Source: Lindgomyces ingoldianus (taxonomy: Eukaryota > Ascomycota > Dothideomycetes > Pleosporales > Lindgomycetaceae). From it: a stretch of DNA of 48,605 nt. Under the pieces are notes generated by a model. The model searched no databases. It was not told the origin of the DNA and saw nothing but the letters and a program-made list of their open reading frames with translations. The stretch's first letter is position 1. Each line of letters begins with the position of its first letter. The stretch spans positions 417,178 through 465,782 of the forward strand of contig NW_022985183.1 in the NCBI RefSeq assembly GCF_010093535.1. Reading direction: 5' to 3'. The position numbers were made by a program, and so were the translations under genes. This document shows, in pieces, positions 10,501 to 23,041 of this stretch.

Positions 10501-13500
10501 CACTAAATATAAAAGACTAGAGATCTATAAGTATACTTTTATTAAAAGATAAATATAATATAATCTTAGGCTATAACTAGCTTAAAAAACATAACTTTAC
10601 TATTAACTAAAAAATAATAACTATTAAGAGTTCTAAGAACTACGCATGCATAACCTAGTTAGCATGTTATAATAATTTATACCTAATCTATAAACAGGCA
10701 AAGTAAGGTAGCGTTTACTACCCTAAGAAAAGAAAACTCTAAAAATTCTCTTACTAAGAACTAAAAGCTAGAGTAATAAAGGTAATAAAGAAGAAACTAA
10801 AGAAAGTCTCCTTTAAAAAACTTAAAAATAATAAAGATGTAGAATAGATTAGTATCTATAGAATTTAGAAGAAGCATGCTATCCTTACTAAGTATAAAGA
10901 TTATAAGGACATGTTTAAAACGCCTAAGGATCTAGAAGAATTACCCCTACATTAACCCTAGGATTATGCTATAAACTTAATAAAAGATTCTAACTTAAAA
11001 ACCTATAGGCTTTGCCCTCTAACAAAGGTATAGAAGAAGGCCTTGCAGGAATACATAGACTAAATGTTAGTATAAGGCTATATTTAAAAAAGCCACAGCC
11101 TAGTTACCTTAGCAGTAGTCTTTATAAAAAAGAAAGAAGAAAAAATTTAAGTTTATTAGAATTATTAAACTCTAAATAATAACATAATTTAAAACTAGTT
11201 CCCTCTTTTTATTATATAAGACATTATAAACTAATTAAAAAGAACTTTATACTTTACAAAGTTTAATGTACAGAATAGATTTAATAAGATATAAAAAAAA
11301 ATAAAAAAAATAGCTTATAGCTTTTAGAACTTTATAAAGATTATATAAGCTATTAGTAATGCTGTTTAGCTTAATAAACGCTCTAGTAACATTCTAGAGG
11401 ATTATTAATACAGCTCTAAACCTATACCTTAACGTCTTTATATTAGTATACCTAGATAACGTCCTTATTTATATAAAGGATAGCCTAGAGGATTATGTAC
11501 AAAAGGTATAAAAAGTTCTAAAAAAACTATAAGAATATAGACTCTATCTACAACTTTCTAAATGCAAATTTTATGTTACTAAGATAAAATACCTAGAATT
11601 TGTAATTAATAGTAACAAAATTAAGATTAACTTAGCTAAGATATAAAAAGTCTTAGAATAGCTAGAACCTATAATAGTTAAGGAAATTAAGAGATTTCTA
11701 AAACTATCTAGATATGTTAGATAAATAATTAAGAACTATTTAAAAATTGCCTTACTATTAACTAATGTAACTATAAAGAAACAGGCAGTTGTAAAGTTTG
11801 TCTAGACCTTATAAATAAATAATGCCTTTAAAGCATTAAAACAAGCTGTAACTGTTAAACTAGTACTATAGATATATAATCTAAGGTTAGACATAAAGAT
11901 CTACATAAATGCATTCTTAAGAGTAAGCAGAGCAGCGCTTTATTAAAAATAAGAAAACAAGAAATAGCACCTAGTAGCATACTACTTAGTAAAATTCTTA
12001 GAAGTAGAAGCAGACTATAGTATACCTAATAAAGAACTAAAAGCTATACTAAACATAGTATAAATATAGGCAACAGAACTACACAGAATAGAAAAATGCT
12101 TTAATATTATAACTAACTATGTAAACCTAGTTATGTTTTTAACTATAAAGAAGCTCTTGCTAATGCACATATAATAGGCAATAGAACTAGCCTAGTTTAA
12201 CTATATTATTAAGCATGTTCTAGAAGCGCAGAACTAGTAAGCTAACACTCTTAGCTAAAAATCTAACTATTTTAATAGAGAAAAAGAAGAAACTAAAGAA
12301 TTTACCCTCTTTAAAAAATAAAAATAAAGGACTAGTATATAATAGACTTAGGCTTATAAAGGAATTCTGTGTGCTTATAATAGTTAAATAAGAATAAAAA
12401 AACTTAATTTATAAATATTATAAATCTCTAATGTTTAAATACCTAGAAATTAGTACTCTCTAGAAAAAGCTAAAGAACGCTATTTTTTAATATATACCTA
12501 AAATAAAGCAACTATGCATAAAGATACTTAAGGAATGTAACAAATGCAATAAAAACAACCTCTAAAGACATAAAATATATAAATATCTTTAACTAATTAA
12601 AGCTCTAAAACAGCTATAGATAATAATTACTATAGACTTTATAATAGAACTTCTCTTGTTAAAGGAACTAGAAATAGAGAGAACATGTAATATAATAACT
12701 GTAGCCTTTAATAAGACTATAAAGTATTTACACACTTAGCTATTAGAAAAAACTATTACAGCTAAAAAATTTATATATAAATTTAAGTAAAATATAGTCT
12801 TAGTGCATAGATATCCTAGAATTATTATTTTTAATAAAGACAAGCTATTTACTAGCAAGTTCTAGAAAGCAGCTATAAAGCACTTTAGCATAGCACATAA
12901 ACTATCTACAGCTTACTACTTATAGACAGACAGCTAGACTAAGTAAGTAAATGCTAAAGTAGAAAAATATCTATAAAAATATGTCTTTTATAGTTAGAAT
13001 AACTAAGCGGAATAGCTTTTAATAGCACAACTAGCTATTAACATAGTAGAATCTGCTACTATAAGAGAAACGCTGTATAAGGCTAATTTTAGCTATAATC
13101 TTTATTTTGTGCTATATAAAAACTAGCCTACTAATCTACTAGAGTTAATTAATTAACTGTTAAACTTATAAAGCATATATAAAAAATTAGTAATTAAAGC
13201 TAAATCTAGTTAAAAGACTATAGAATAATACACAAATTAGACATAAAAACTTAGACTAAGAATCTGCCCTAGAGACTACATATACTTTAAAACAAAGAAC
13301 CTTAAGATACTAAGACCCTCTAGGAAGCTAGCAGAAAAAAGAATAAGACCTTATAAAGTTTTATAAACCTAGTAGGACAACTATAAGCTAAAGCTTTCTA
13401 CACACATAAAGATACACCTATAGTTCTACATCTTAAAGCTAGAAAAAGCACCTAAAGAAATCCCTCTGTCTATATAAGAATAGAAAGAAGTAGAAACAGA

Positions 13501-13850
13501 GTATAAAGTAAAATAAATTATTAGTAACTAAAGAAATAAAAAAAAGTTTTTAGTAAAATAAAAAAAATAGCCTACTAGTAAGAACACTTAGAAACTAGCT
13601 AAGAACCTGCAAAACGCGCAGCAGTTAGTGCAGAAGTACTTTTAAGCTTATCTAAAAGAAACTAGCTAGGTAATAAGGCACTTATTTTTAAAAAAAAATA
13701 GCTATGTTATTACTGCATAGCAGCAGCCTTTAGAGATAAGTACTTATAGAAAGAGGTTAGAGAGGCAACTAACTCTTTATAGCTGCTTTAAGGGCTGCTA
13801 TCTTATCTAAGAAAAAAAGGTCCCCCTTTAAATACTAAGTGTAACAAGCC
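7560..13850 (+). pseudogene. Gypsy-1 gag-pol relic (gag, RT, RNase H, integrase, chromodomain)
   Basis: Domains read in order on the plus strand, treating TAG/TAA as RIP-lost Gln/Trp. Gag spans about 7.56-8.47 kb (KGIAQYYTVQFREQLAIYRQ). A zinc knuckle lies at about 8.65-8.70 kb (NYRKVGHF) with Cys partly lost. RT spans about 10.95-11.65 kb (LYFTKFNVQNRF at ~11250; active-site box VYLDNVLIY at ~11445, second Asp read as Asn). RNase H is at about 11.88-12.2 kb, with WHPVAYYS read as *HLVAYYLVKF. Integrase spans about 12.47-13.2 kb, with HRYPRIIIFNKDKLFTSKF and STAYYLQTDSQTKQVN. A chromodomain lies at about 13.50-13.64 kb (KKFLVKQKKQPTSKNTQK, aromatic Trp lost). No intact frame remains. The copia solo LTR splits the frame between gag and protease. 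Confidence 0.85.
9223..9545 (+). mobile_element. Copia solo LTR A (323 bp, 5 minisatellite units), TSD AAAAT
   Basis: The unit runs from TGTTAGATATGCGC to CTTCAATCTGACA. AAAAT precedes (9218-9222) and follows (9546-9550) it. Near position 85 of the LTR is a run of five 10-bp units of the form TGCAGCAWWT. The sequence is GC-balanced and nearly unmutated inside a heavily mutated gypsy element, so it arrived late or was too short to be targeted by RIP. Open frames on both strands arise because the 10-bp unit contains no stop in several frames; they are not genes. Confidence 0.93.
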
Positions 13851-14364
13851 TCTAACAAATCTAGTAATTTTTAGATATAATCTTATTTAGAACGCTTTTT
13901 ATCCTTTACCTTTACTATTTTTATAGTAAATAAATTTACTTACAAATCTACTTTAACTACTTTATAAAAAGCTCTTAATCTTAGGCTTTTAAAGCCTTAG
14001 TAAATTATAAAAGCTTTTTTTTCTTCTTCTTTAACTAGTTTTACACAGCGTTAGAAATAAAAGTGTTACACTAATTATTCTTTTTTACACACTCTACGCA
14101 CCTATCTAAGGACAGAGTTAACATATAGAATAACTCTAATAACTAGTAAGTGTTATAGAGTCTTATCTTTATCTAATAAAAAGGATTAAAATAAAAGATA
14201 GTGTAAGAATAGTAAGATAAACAGGACTAGTAAGCTATTTAGTATAAAAAAATAGACATAACAGACGCCTTTTAGTAGGTAAACACCTACTATATAAATA
14301 AGCCCTTACTAACGCAGTTGTGTAAGCAGAGCAGTAAGAATGCTGCTAAGGAGAGAAGGCAGCG

Positions 14365-14951
14365 TGTTATAGTCTATAGTTAGACTAGTGTAACTTTACC
14401 TAAAGTACTCTATAATCTAGCTAGGTTAGGGCAGGACTTGCTTACAGACTAATTAGAAGACATAGAAGCAGAGCAGCTGCCTATAGTGTTAGAAGAATGT
14501 GTTATCTAATAAGAAGATAGGCTGCAAATCTAAATAAGTCTAATAAGTTAGGTAAGTTTATAGTGCTGTAAACTTAACAAACTTACTTAACTTATTCTTA
14601 GCACCTCTAGATATGTATATAGTTTAGACCTTAAATAACTTTTTAAAAGGTGTGTTTAATGTTTAGTTTATTCTTTATATAAACTAAGTAGCATTTTAGC
14701 TTTCTAAAGAGCTGCAATACTATTTATATATCTTGCAACATATATACCTCTAATTCTATCTAACAGGACTGTTTAACCTAGCTACTATACTGCTGCTATA
14801 TAGACAAACTACAATCTAGTTGCTCTACTTAACCCCATTAGCCTACTAGCTCTTAGGTAGGACTGTACACCCTACTGTCGGCTCCTTTTCTCTGTCCTAC
14901 CCACTAGGAATAACATTAACCTGAGTGCTTCCTAAAGCAAGGATTGTAACA
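14365..14951 (+). repeat. Gypsy-1 3' LTR (587 bp)
   Basis: The inner (left) part is heavily RIP-mutated. The outer ~90 bp (about 14862-14951) keep CACCCTACTGTCGGCTCC and TGTCCTACCC where the 5' LTR reads CACTCTACTGTTAGCTCC and TGTTTTACCT. Confidence 0.92.
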
Positions 14952-15383
14952 TGTACTTTACAGGCAAGTTGCTTACACACCTAAGTTGCTTACACACCTA
15001 AGTTGCTTACTTTTACTAAGACTCTACTAAACTACTCTTTTTACACTAATGCATTCCTAACAACACTACTTAGACGCGCTAAAAAAAAAAGTTAGATATA
15101 GCTTACACTCTAAGCTTTTAAATAAAACATAAAACTTTTAAAAAAACATGCTGTAGCTATGTATAAAGTTTCTTAAAAGATAATAAATAACTACAGTACT
15201 AGACAACCTTTATAAGCTAATTCTATAGCTAACTTATAAAGGCTAGGTAATAAGAAAAAGTAGGTGATTATTAAGACTATACTTAAGCTATATGCGTAAG
15301 GATTTTCCTCTTAGATAGCATTTATAGCTAATATAGCTAATTCTTTACATGCTAAGCATAATCTAGGCTATATTAGCATAAAC

Positions 15384-15658
15384 TGTGATGACAAGCACTG
15401 TCTCTACTACCGTATGGAGCTGGGGAAGCAAGGCAGAGTAGGTCGGCTCTATTTCAGCTACACTAAGATAGAGAGGAGAAAGGGAGCTTTAAGGGCAGCT
15501 CTGCAGAAGAAGTGCTTACAGCGCTAAGGCGCTAGTAAAGACGCTAGCGCTAAGCAAACTAATAGCGTTGCGCTAGTCGCACCCCCTATATCCTAATTAG
15601 CTGCACAGGCAGCTTGTTATGTAACGCGCAACAGAGCTCTCTGCGTAGGACTGTCACA
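15384..15658 (-). repeat. Gypsy-2 3' LTR (275 bp)
   Basis: Its outer (left) ~80 bp are GC-rich and intact, with ACTACCGTATGGAGCTGGGG. The counterpart at the inner position of the other LTR reads ACTACTGTATAAAGCTAGGG. A polypurine tract complement follows at 15659-15675. Confidence 0.9.
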
Positions 15659-15699
15659 TTACCCCCTTTTAAGGCAGTCTTGTCTCTAAAACTAGGTAG

Positions 15700-18600
15700 T
15701 TTAGCGCCTTTACATTAGTCTTTAAACTAGTTAAGACCCTAGCGCAGGTTAATTATTAACCTTTATAAGTTCTATATTTTTGCTTTTTTTATACGCTTAT
15801 AACTAGGCGTCTAGTCACGCTAGCAGACTAGGCTTAGTAAGATATGCTTAGTAGAAGTCCCTTACCTTATGTAGAGCTCTAAGGAATCTGTCAGCATTAT
15901 ACTAGGTAGGGTTAGGATTATAGCCTACCTATAAGGCTTAGTATTAGAGACGTCTGCAGTGGACATAACTATCTAGGATGTTTTAAACCTGCTACTTAGG
16001 GTAACTGTTAACCTTAATTAGCTTCTTTAAGGGCTTAACCTAACCTAGCAGCGTTATAGGTGCTGCCTACTGTAGGCAGTCTACATAGAAGACGTTGTGC
16101 ATTTTTATGTACAAGGGGAGCTTAAGCTAGTACAAATAACTTTTTATGCTTATAATTAGATAAAGCCTATACATCTGCTAGTTAAGCTTCTAGCTAGAGC
16201 GCCCTATAGTAAAGCTTTTAAAGGTTACATATACCTTATTACCTACTATAAAGTTAGGCTTGCGCTACTTTTTGTTTACCTAAGCTGCTTACTACTTTTA
16301 GGCTTAAGTAATGCCCTTTCTTATAATCTTAATTACTTATTATATAGTGTTATAGTAGAGCTTAGCATAGCTTTAAGCCTTCTTACGTAAAATCTGCTCT
16401 AGCGCAGTTAGTAAGCGTTTTATACATGCCTTCTAGTTCTAGTAGTGTGTTAGACAATAGCTAAACTTAATTTTAAATAGTAATAACTTTATTATCTTAT
16501 GCAGTAGAGATACTTAAGCCTAGTCTATGTAAGGCAGCAGGTCTAACTAGTTGTCTTAAAAGTAATTAATAAATAGACATAGTTACTAGTTAATATACTA
16601 ATTTAGCACCTCTATGTTGCTATTAGTCTAGAGATAGTAGGGCGTAAAGAGCTTTTATTTAACACTAGTAAGGCAGCAAAGCTTGTCTATAAATATAGAG
16701 GTAAACTATAGTCTATAGTTAAAGACAATTAATTAAGAGGGTCTATAGACACACTAGATATAGCAATAGTATAGGTCTACAGCCTCTACAGCAGTAATAG
16801 TCTTATAGCACAGCAGTAAGAAGCAGCGCTTGCTTAAATAGTCTACTATAATAAACGCGTTATTATAGCTAGCTTAATTAGGTAGAAATAACTTAAAATT
16901 TATAAAAATGTTTTGCTATACTTACTTAAGTATTAGCAGTAGCTTAAAAAGCCCTAAAGTCTTATTTTAAAAGATATAGCTTTACTAATAAGCCTTATAG
17001 GCGCTAATATAAGTCTTAACATCCTAGCTTATGCTTAGCTAGTAGTACTGCTTACGCAGCAGCTTAGTTATTTTTCTAGTTTTAGAATGTGCAGTAAGTT
17101 GTGTTATGTAAATAGCGCAAATAAGGTAGGTCTTTAGAAACTAAACAGCTAAGACTATAAGCTTCCCTTTCTTTAGTAGTAGGCCCTTAGCATTAAGCTT
17201 TTATTATAAGCTAGAATTCTATGCTTTATTATAGTAGTATTATAAGCTTCTATAATTCTAATTAGCATCTAGAATTTAATTAATAAGCTTATATAGTTAA
17301 TTTATTAGCAGTAGCTTTATAAGCTTCTTATTTAGCAAAAAAGTGCTCTACAGGGTAGTGTGTAATTAAGTAATAAGACTAACACTAATCTACTTCTAGC
17401 TTAGAAAAGAGTGTGTATAAGTAGCTTTATTTTTTTTTTTTATGTCTTAAGCTTCTTTTACTTCCTTAACAGCGCGTCTGCAACAACGTTAGTAGTGCCT
17501 AAGCAGTAGGTTAGCGTAAGGTTAAAGTCTACTATTAGTATAGCCTATTACATTTAGTAAAGAGTAAGCTTGCGCTTAACAGTAAAGTACTTAAAAGCTT
17601 AGTAGTTAATAATTACTATAAATAGCTTATTTTATTATAAGCTTATTAGCTGCGCTTACTACTTTTATAAGCCTTAAACAACTGTAAGCATTTTTTTATT
17701 ATATATGTTATAGTTTATCTGCAGCAGGCTTATAGTCTTAGAGTAGAACGCTATAGAGCGCTAGATGCTGTTATCCTGCAGCTATAATAGTACTTCTGTA
17801 ATAACTCTGTTACTTATGTTAGTCTTTATACATGTCTTATAATTTAGTAAGTAGTGCGTAAGAATGTTGTCTAACAGTATAAGGTTCTTAGCGCGCTTAA
17901 ACACAGCTAACTTGTGCTCTTCTAAAGGATGCTAGGCGCTACACTTAAGCAGCTTTGTAAGCAGCTGTATAATGCAACTATAGTCCTTAAAAAAGGCGCA
18001 GTAGAAGTTGCAGAACCCTAGGAACAACTGTAGGCTTTTAATTAAAGTTAGTATAGGCTAGTCTTAGACAGTAGCTACCTTAGTAAAGTCCTTATAGATT
18101 CTATTTATACTAATAATAAAACTTAAGAATTTTATTTTAGTAACTATAAATTTACTCTTTTTAAAGTTAATTTATAGGCTAGCGTCTTATAGACAACATA
18201 GAACCTTAGTAATATATGCCTTATACTGTAAAAAGTTGTCTAAGTAGATTAAAATGTTATTAAAGTAAGCTATATAAAAGTTATTAAGTAGGCTATATAA
18301 AACCTAATTAATATATTACTAAAAAGTTATAGAGCTGTTATAAAGTCTAAAGGGCAGCATATAATACTTATAGTTACTATAGCGTGTTTAGAAGGTAGTT
18401 AAGTCCTTAACCTTTTTAGTAAGCTAGATATAATAGAACGCCTGTTATATATTAAGCTTAGTAAAAACCTTAGCTACAGCTAGCTGCGTAAGCGTCTTTT
18501 AAATTAGAGGTATTAAGTAAGTGTTTTTTTTTATAATTATATTAAGCTTATAATAGTTTATGTAAAACCTCTACTCTTTTTTTAGCTTCTTAGTAAACAA

Positions 18601-21430
18601 GACTAGAAAAGCATAGCTAGCGTTGCTATGCGTAATAAATCTGCGTTATAGGTAGTTGTCTAGATAGTCCTTAACTAGCCTAAGCTGCTCTAGAGACATG
18701 CTGTATAGTAGGCTACTTAATAAGGTGTTCTCTACTATTAGCTTAATATTATAGTTAACGCTAGGTTTGTGCAGTAGTAGTTTATCTAAGTCTCTTTTTA
18801 AGAAGTAAGCTAGCGTAGCTTTAATGTACATAGAGGATAGTAACTTCTTAAGCATTAGCTGTTAGAGCTTATTCTTAGGATTAACTATTATAAGTGCTTA
18901 GTAGTCCTTAATTAGTTAATTAACTTTATAAACGCTAATATGTCTAATTATAATGTCTTTACGCCTTACATGTAGCATAAACATAGCAGCGTTAATTACA
19001 TTTACCTTTAGCTCTACCTTAGCAAGTGCTTTTCTAGAGACAGCTAGTTAACATTAGCGCGCTTAATTAGTGCTAAGGGGCATTAGTTAAAGATTAAGTT
19101 ACTTTTTTATTTTTTTTAAGTTCTACTACTAATTATGCTTTTAAGTTAATTAAAGTTAGTATTAATTAATTCTTAATATTTTTATAAACTTATTTTATTA
19201 GTTAGTGTTTACTTAATAAGATTAGTTAATCTGTAGAGATATGCTACATATAAAAATAATAATATTATACTTATAGTCTTATGTCTAATTATTATCTAGC
19301 TACTAAATTAATTATTTCTTATAGTTAATTTAGACACTAGCCTTTTTAAGAACTTTATAGCCTATAATTAAGTTGTAATAGCCTATGTTATAGGGAATAA
19401 AAAGTGTAGGCAGCTAGTAGCTGTTAATTACTAGATTTATGTAGAAGTACTTATCTACTTATCTGTTTAGTTAATTATTATATCTTATAATAAAGATAAA
19501 CTTAATGCTAAGCATTTTAGGCTGTAGGTGCTTCTAGATTGTCTGCAGGTGTTATAAGTAGATTAGATTATAGCTGCTAGCCCCTATGTTAATAAGACTA
19601 TTTAAGTGTATAGTAATTTCTCTAGTAAAGACGCAGTAAGGCAGCATAAAAGGCTTACTGCTAAATAGCAGCTTATATAGCTCTTGCGCTAGCGCTCTGT
19701 TTATTAACTTTAAAAAAAAGACTTTTTTTAGAGTAAGTCTTTTTCTAATTTACTGTCTTTACTAGAGCTTACAGTGTTTAGCTTTTGCGCTGCTTCTACA
19801 GCCTTACTCTTAGCGTAGGCGTAAGGGCAGTTGCAACTTATATATTCTAGCTAATAGCATAAGTAGCAAGTTATAGCATCTTTTATTAAAGCTGCCTACA
19901 CTTAAGGTGTTACTAAAGTTATTAAAGCAGCAGCAGTAGCAGCAAGTTAGAGAACATTCTAACGCGTAAGCTTCTCTTAACCTCTCTGCGCGTGTTGTGC
20001 GCTTAACTCTGCAGCAAACCTCTGCAGTAAAAAGGATATCTAGCAGGCTTACTTTATGTAATTAAAGAAGCTAACTATTAAGTTATTATAGTAAGTCTTT
20101 ATATATACTTAAAGCTAACTTAATAAGGTGTTATAAATCTTATCCTTCTACTGCTTAAGCAGCAGCTTAGCTTTATTTATAAGGCATGTAAACTAAGCTT
20201 TAAAGTCTTTAAAATCTTAAGATAGCTTTATTTTAAGCTAGTAAAGCTTAGTTTTAGCTTTTATTTACTAGTTAGTATTTTTAAAGTTTCTTTTTAAAAA
20301 GCTTATAATATTTTTAGTTATTACTAGCTTACTTTACTACTTTTAGGCTTTAAAGTAGAGAACTAGTTAACCTAGCGCTTAACTACCTACTTTACTTTTA
20401 GTATAGTGTATTTAAGTGTTTTTCTTTTTTATAAGGTTACTATCTGCAAGTATAAAGTAGTCTATGTTATAAAGTAGCTTACTTATTAGAAGGTCTTTTT
20501 AGTAGTTAAATTTAACATTATTTTTACTTATAAACCTAGGCAGATCCTCTACTTTAGCTAACAGTTTTAGCCTAGCTCCCTAGCTTATAGTACTAATATA
20601 AAAGAGGTTAAGTGTTTTTAGTATAGCTAGGTTAAATTGCAGTTACTTTCTTAGTGTAGTTAGCATAGGCATGCCTTTTAGCGCTTAACAAGCTTTATTT
20701 AAAAGGAATAATTAGTTACATGCTAGTATAGCAGCAGCTTTAAGTCTTTTAACTTTATCTTTATAATTAGCTAAGTATTTAAGAGTTTTATTTAGTAGGC
20801 TTTAAAGCTTTTATAGTTTTTTACTAACTTTTACTTACTTAGCTTCTACTATGTTAACTACTTTAGTAAGAGTATTAGTGTAGTTTTAATAAGCTTGCAC
20901 TTTTAATAACTGCTATAGTAGCTTATTTACTATAACTATGTAATCTGCAGCTATAAGGTTTAGTAGGTCTAGGCAGAAGCTAATTAAATTATAATTAGTA
21001 GTACTCTAGGTAATAGCCTTTGTCTAAAACAATAGTGCTTTTTTAGCCTACTAAGCGCGCACGCGCGCAGTCTTAATAGCGTAGTCCTTCTTAAACACAT
21101 TGTTAGCATAGAACTAGGCCTAGCATAGCAGCGTCCTTAGTTTAGGCGTATAGGCGTTGCTAGTAGGCTAGGCAGTAGGATTAATGTGTATTTTAATTCT
21201 TAATAGCTTCTCTATCTTAGTGCTCTTAGCTTCTTCCCTCTACTCTAGGGTCTGGCAGTCCGCAGAGGTATAGTGTAGTGTGAGCCCCGGGTCCGGTGAC
21301 GGTGGGGCTGATAGTTGATTAGTGGTGGGTTCGTACGTGGGTTTGTACAGAGCCTGCGGCTCTCTTCGCGTTGTTGCGGTGGTAGTTAGTACAGTAGGCC
21401 CCCCTCTACAGTTAATTTAAACTAGAGCAG
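15700..21430 (-). pseudogene. Gypsy-2 gag-pol relic
   Basis: Read on the minus strand from right to left. A gag N-terminal part begins near 21.40 kb, where 21240-21400 is unusually intact and GC-rich. A CCHC zinc knuckle lies at about 19.83-19.87 kb (CYLCYQLEYI, His and Gly lost). The only sizeable open piece of pol, 18646-18855, reads SLEQLRLVKDYLDNYL, the start of a gypsy RT. Downstream are KVFTKLNI and the active-site box YFNNILIY (about 18.25 kb, both catalytic Asp now Asn). RNase H reads VLLQLQDNSI and IVFYSKTISL (about 17.55 kb), followed by VADALLRK and integrase (FIIVDYLSKRCF, about 16.80 kb). The remainder to 15.7 kb is presumably the integrase C-terminus and was not resolved into domains. 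It is non-functional. Confidence 0.82.
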
Positions 21431-21686
21431 CAGCGCTCTTAGCTTAGAGCTCTTTAATAAGGTGCAATAATCTAATTATTACTTAGTGTTACTTTTATAG
21501 TTGCCTAGCCTAACTAGGGCTTTAAGGCAGATAGCTATTATTAACAAACTAAGGCTTAGCCTAGTTGTACTAGCAGATCTGTCTAAGTAAGGGTTAGTTA
21601 GCAGATTAAGCTCTTAGAGCTAACTGCACAGTAGACCTAGATATTATGTTACTGTCTTTTAGCTAAATAAAATAATTTTAGTGTAA

Positions 21687-21961
21687 TGTAATAATAAGCA
21701 CTATCTTTACTACTGTATAAAGCTAGGGAAGTAAAGCAGAGTAGGTTAGCTCTATTTTAGCTATACTAAGATAGAGAGGAGAAAGGGGGCTTTAAAGGCA
21801 GCTCTGTAGAAGAAGTGCTTGCGGCGCTAAGGCGCTAGCAAGGACGCTAGCGCTAAGCGAACTAATAGCGTTGCGCTAGTCGCACCCCCTATATCCTGAT
21901 TGGCTGCACGGGCAGCTCGTCATGTGACGCGCGACAGAGCTCTCTGCGTAGGACCGTTACA
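21687..21961 (-). repeat. Gypsy-2 5' LTR (275 bp)
   Basis: Its outer (right) ~70 bp are intact (GATTGGCTGCACGGGCAGC, CGTCATGTGACGCGCGAC). The matching inner copy in the left LTR reads TAATTAGCTGCACAGGCAGC. Its inner start is RIP-mutated. Confidence 0.9.
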
Positions 21962-22653
21962 TAAACTAGCCTAGTATATTTATAAAGTGTTATTTAAAGC
22001 TTAAAGTAAAGTTTTAAGCATAAGTATAGTTAATAGATATTTAGCTTATAATAAAGCCTATTTTACTAAAGTTATATATGTTATTATCTTAGATGCTATA
22101 CTTAGCTTTAATATTCTCTATAAGGCTAAACCTACTTTAAATTACTCTAAAACTCTTACACAGAGCTCTTTTATAGTTATACTATATGTAAATGTTACTT
22201 TAAAGTCTAGATAACACTTCTTAAACATACTAAGCTAGTTTATGCTAATATAGCCTAGATTACACTTAACACGCAAAGAATTAGCTATATTAGCTATAAA
22301 TGCTATTTAAGGGGAAAATCCTTGCGCATATAGCTTAAGTATAGTTTTAATAATTACCTACTTTTTCTTATTACTTAGCCTTTATAAGTTAGCTATAGAA
22401 TTAGCTTGTAAAAGTTGTCTAATGCTATAGTTATTTATTATTTTTTAAAAAACTTTATACATAGCTGTAGCATGTTTCTTTAAGAGTTTTATATCTTATT
22501 TAAAAGCTTAAAGCGTAAGCTATATTTAATGTTCTTTTAGCGTGTCTAAGTAGTGTTGTTAGAAATGCATTAGTGTAGAAAAAGTAGTTTAGTAGAGTCT
22601 TAGTAAAAGTAAGCAACTTAGGTGTGTAAGCAACTCGCCTGTGAAGTACATTA

Positions 22654-23041
22654 GTAGCTAAGTAAAGAAAGTCTTAAATAAAAAGTGTACTTTTAATGTT
22701 TTTAAAATTAATAAGCTTTACATTAGCATAAGCTTATGTTTATTTAAGTAGCTAGTATGCTAGTAACTAATTTTTTTAATACTAAGTATAAAGTAACTTT
22801 TTAATAAGTTATTTATACTTACTTTTTTTTAGTTATTATTACTTAAGGAAAAGTCTTTTTTAAGCTTTTTAATAAGTGTGTAAAGTAACTAATTACTTAC
22901 TTATAAAGTTACTAGCTTAAGCAGTTAAAAGTCTACTATTATATACACTTAGTTCTATAGTACTTAGAGCCTTAAAAAGAGCTGTGTGTATATTAATACT
23001 TTAATCTAATAAAGGCAAAGAGCTTCTAAGTTAGCTATATT
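22654..23041. other. AT-rich filler, nothing recognised
   Basis: The sequence is TA-rich with no readable domain. It is bounded by the TA target site of foldback element 2 on the left and the ATATT target duplication of a solo LTR on the right. Confidence 0.5.

Larger units (their letters stand above)
6949..14951 (+). mobile_element. Gypsy-1: full-length chromodomain Ty3/gypsy element, RIP-inactivated, TSD TGTAC
   Basis: Two 587-bp LTRs (6949-7535 and 14365-14951) share TGTTA...TAACA ends, and TGTAC flanks both sides (6944-6948 and 14952-14956). A purine-rich tract (AAGGAGAGAAGGCAG) precedes the 3' LTR, placing the coding direction on the plus strand. The interior carries gag, protease/RT, RNase H, integrase and chromodomain relics in the Ty3/gypsy order. 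It is inserted six bases into the terminus of foldback element 2 and is itself host to a copia solo LTR (9223-9545). The LTR pair differs mainly by RIP-type transitions that are unevenly placed (see findings). Confidence 0.92.
15384..21961 (-). mobile_element. Gypsy-2: full-length Ty3/gypsy element on the minus strand, RIP-inactivated, TSD TAAAC
   Basis: Two 275-bp LTRs (15384-15658 and 21687-21961) start TGTGATGACAAGC and end with TCACA/TTACA. TAAAC flanks the element (15379-15383 and 21962-21966) and splits the foldback arm sequence CATAAACTAGCC. Next to the left LTR the plus strand reads TTACCCCCTTTTAAGG, the complement of a polypurine tract, so the left LTR is the 3' LTR and the coding strand is minus. 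Total length is 6.58 kb. The interior carries gag, a zinc knuckle, RT, RNase H and integrase relics. Confidence 0.92.
6943..22651. mobile_element. Foldback element 2 (~1.12 kb when unsplit), carrying two nested gypsy elements
   Basis: After TA (6941-6942) only six bases of the terminus (ATGTAC) are present before Gypsy-1 begins. The arm resumes at 14952 with TGTAC plus TTTACAGGCAAGTTGC, runs to 15383, is split again by Gypsy-2, and resumes at 21962 through spacer and right arm to GAAGTACAT (22651) followed by TA. Adding the pieces (6943-6948, 14957-15383, 21967-22651) gives about 1118 bp, in agreement with the 1100-bp element 1. The left TIR here has three AAGTTGCTTAC units at 17-bp spacing (14966, 14983, 15000) instead of two. 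Confidence 0.85.
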
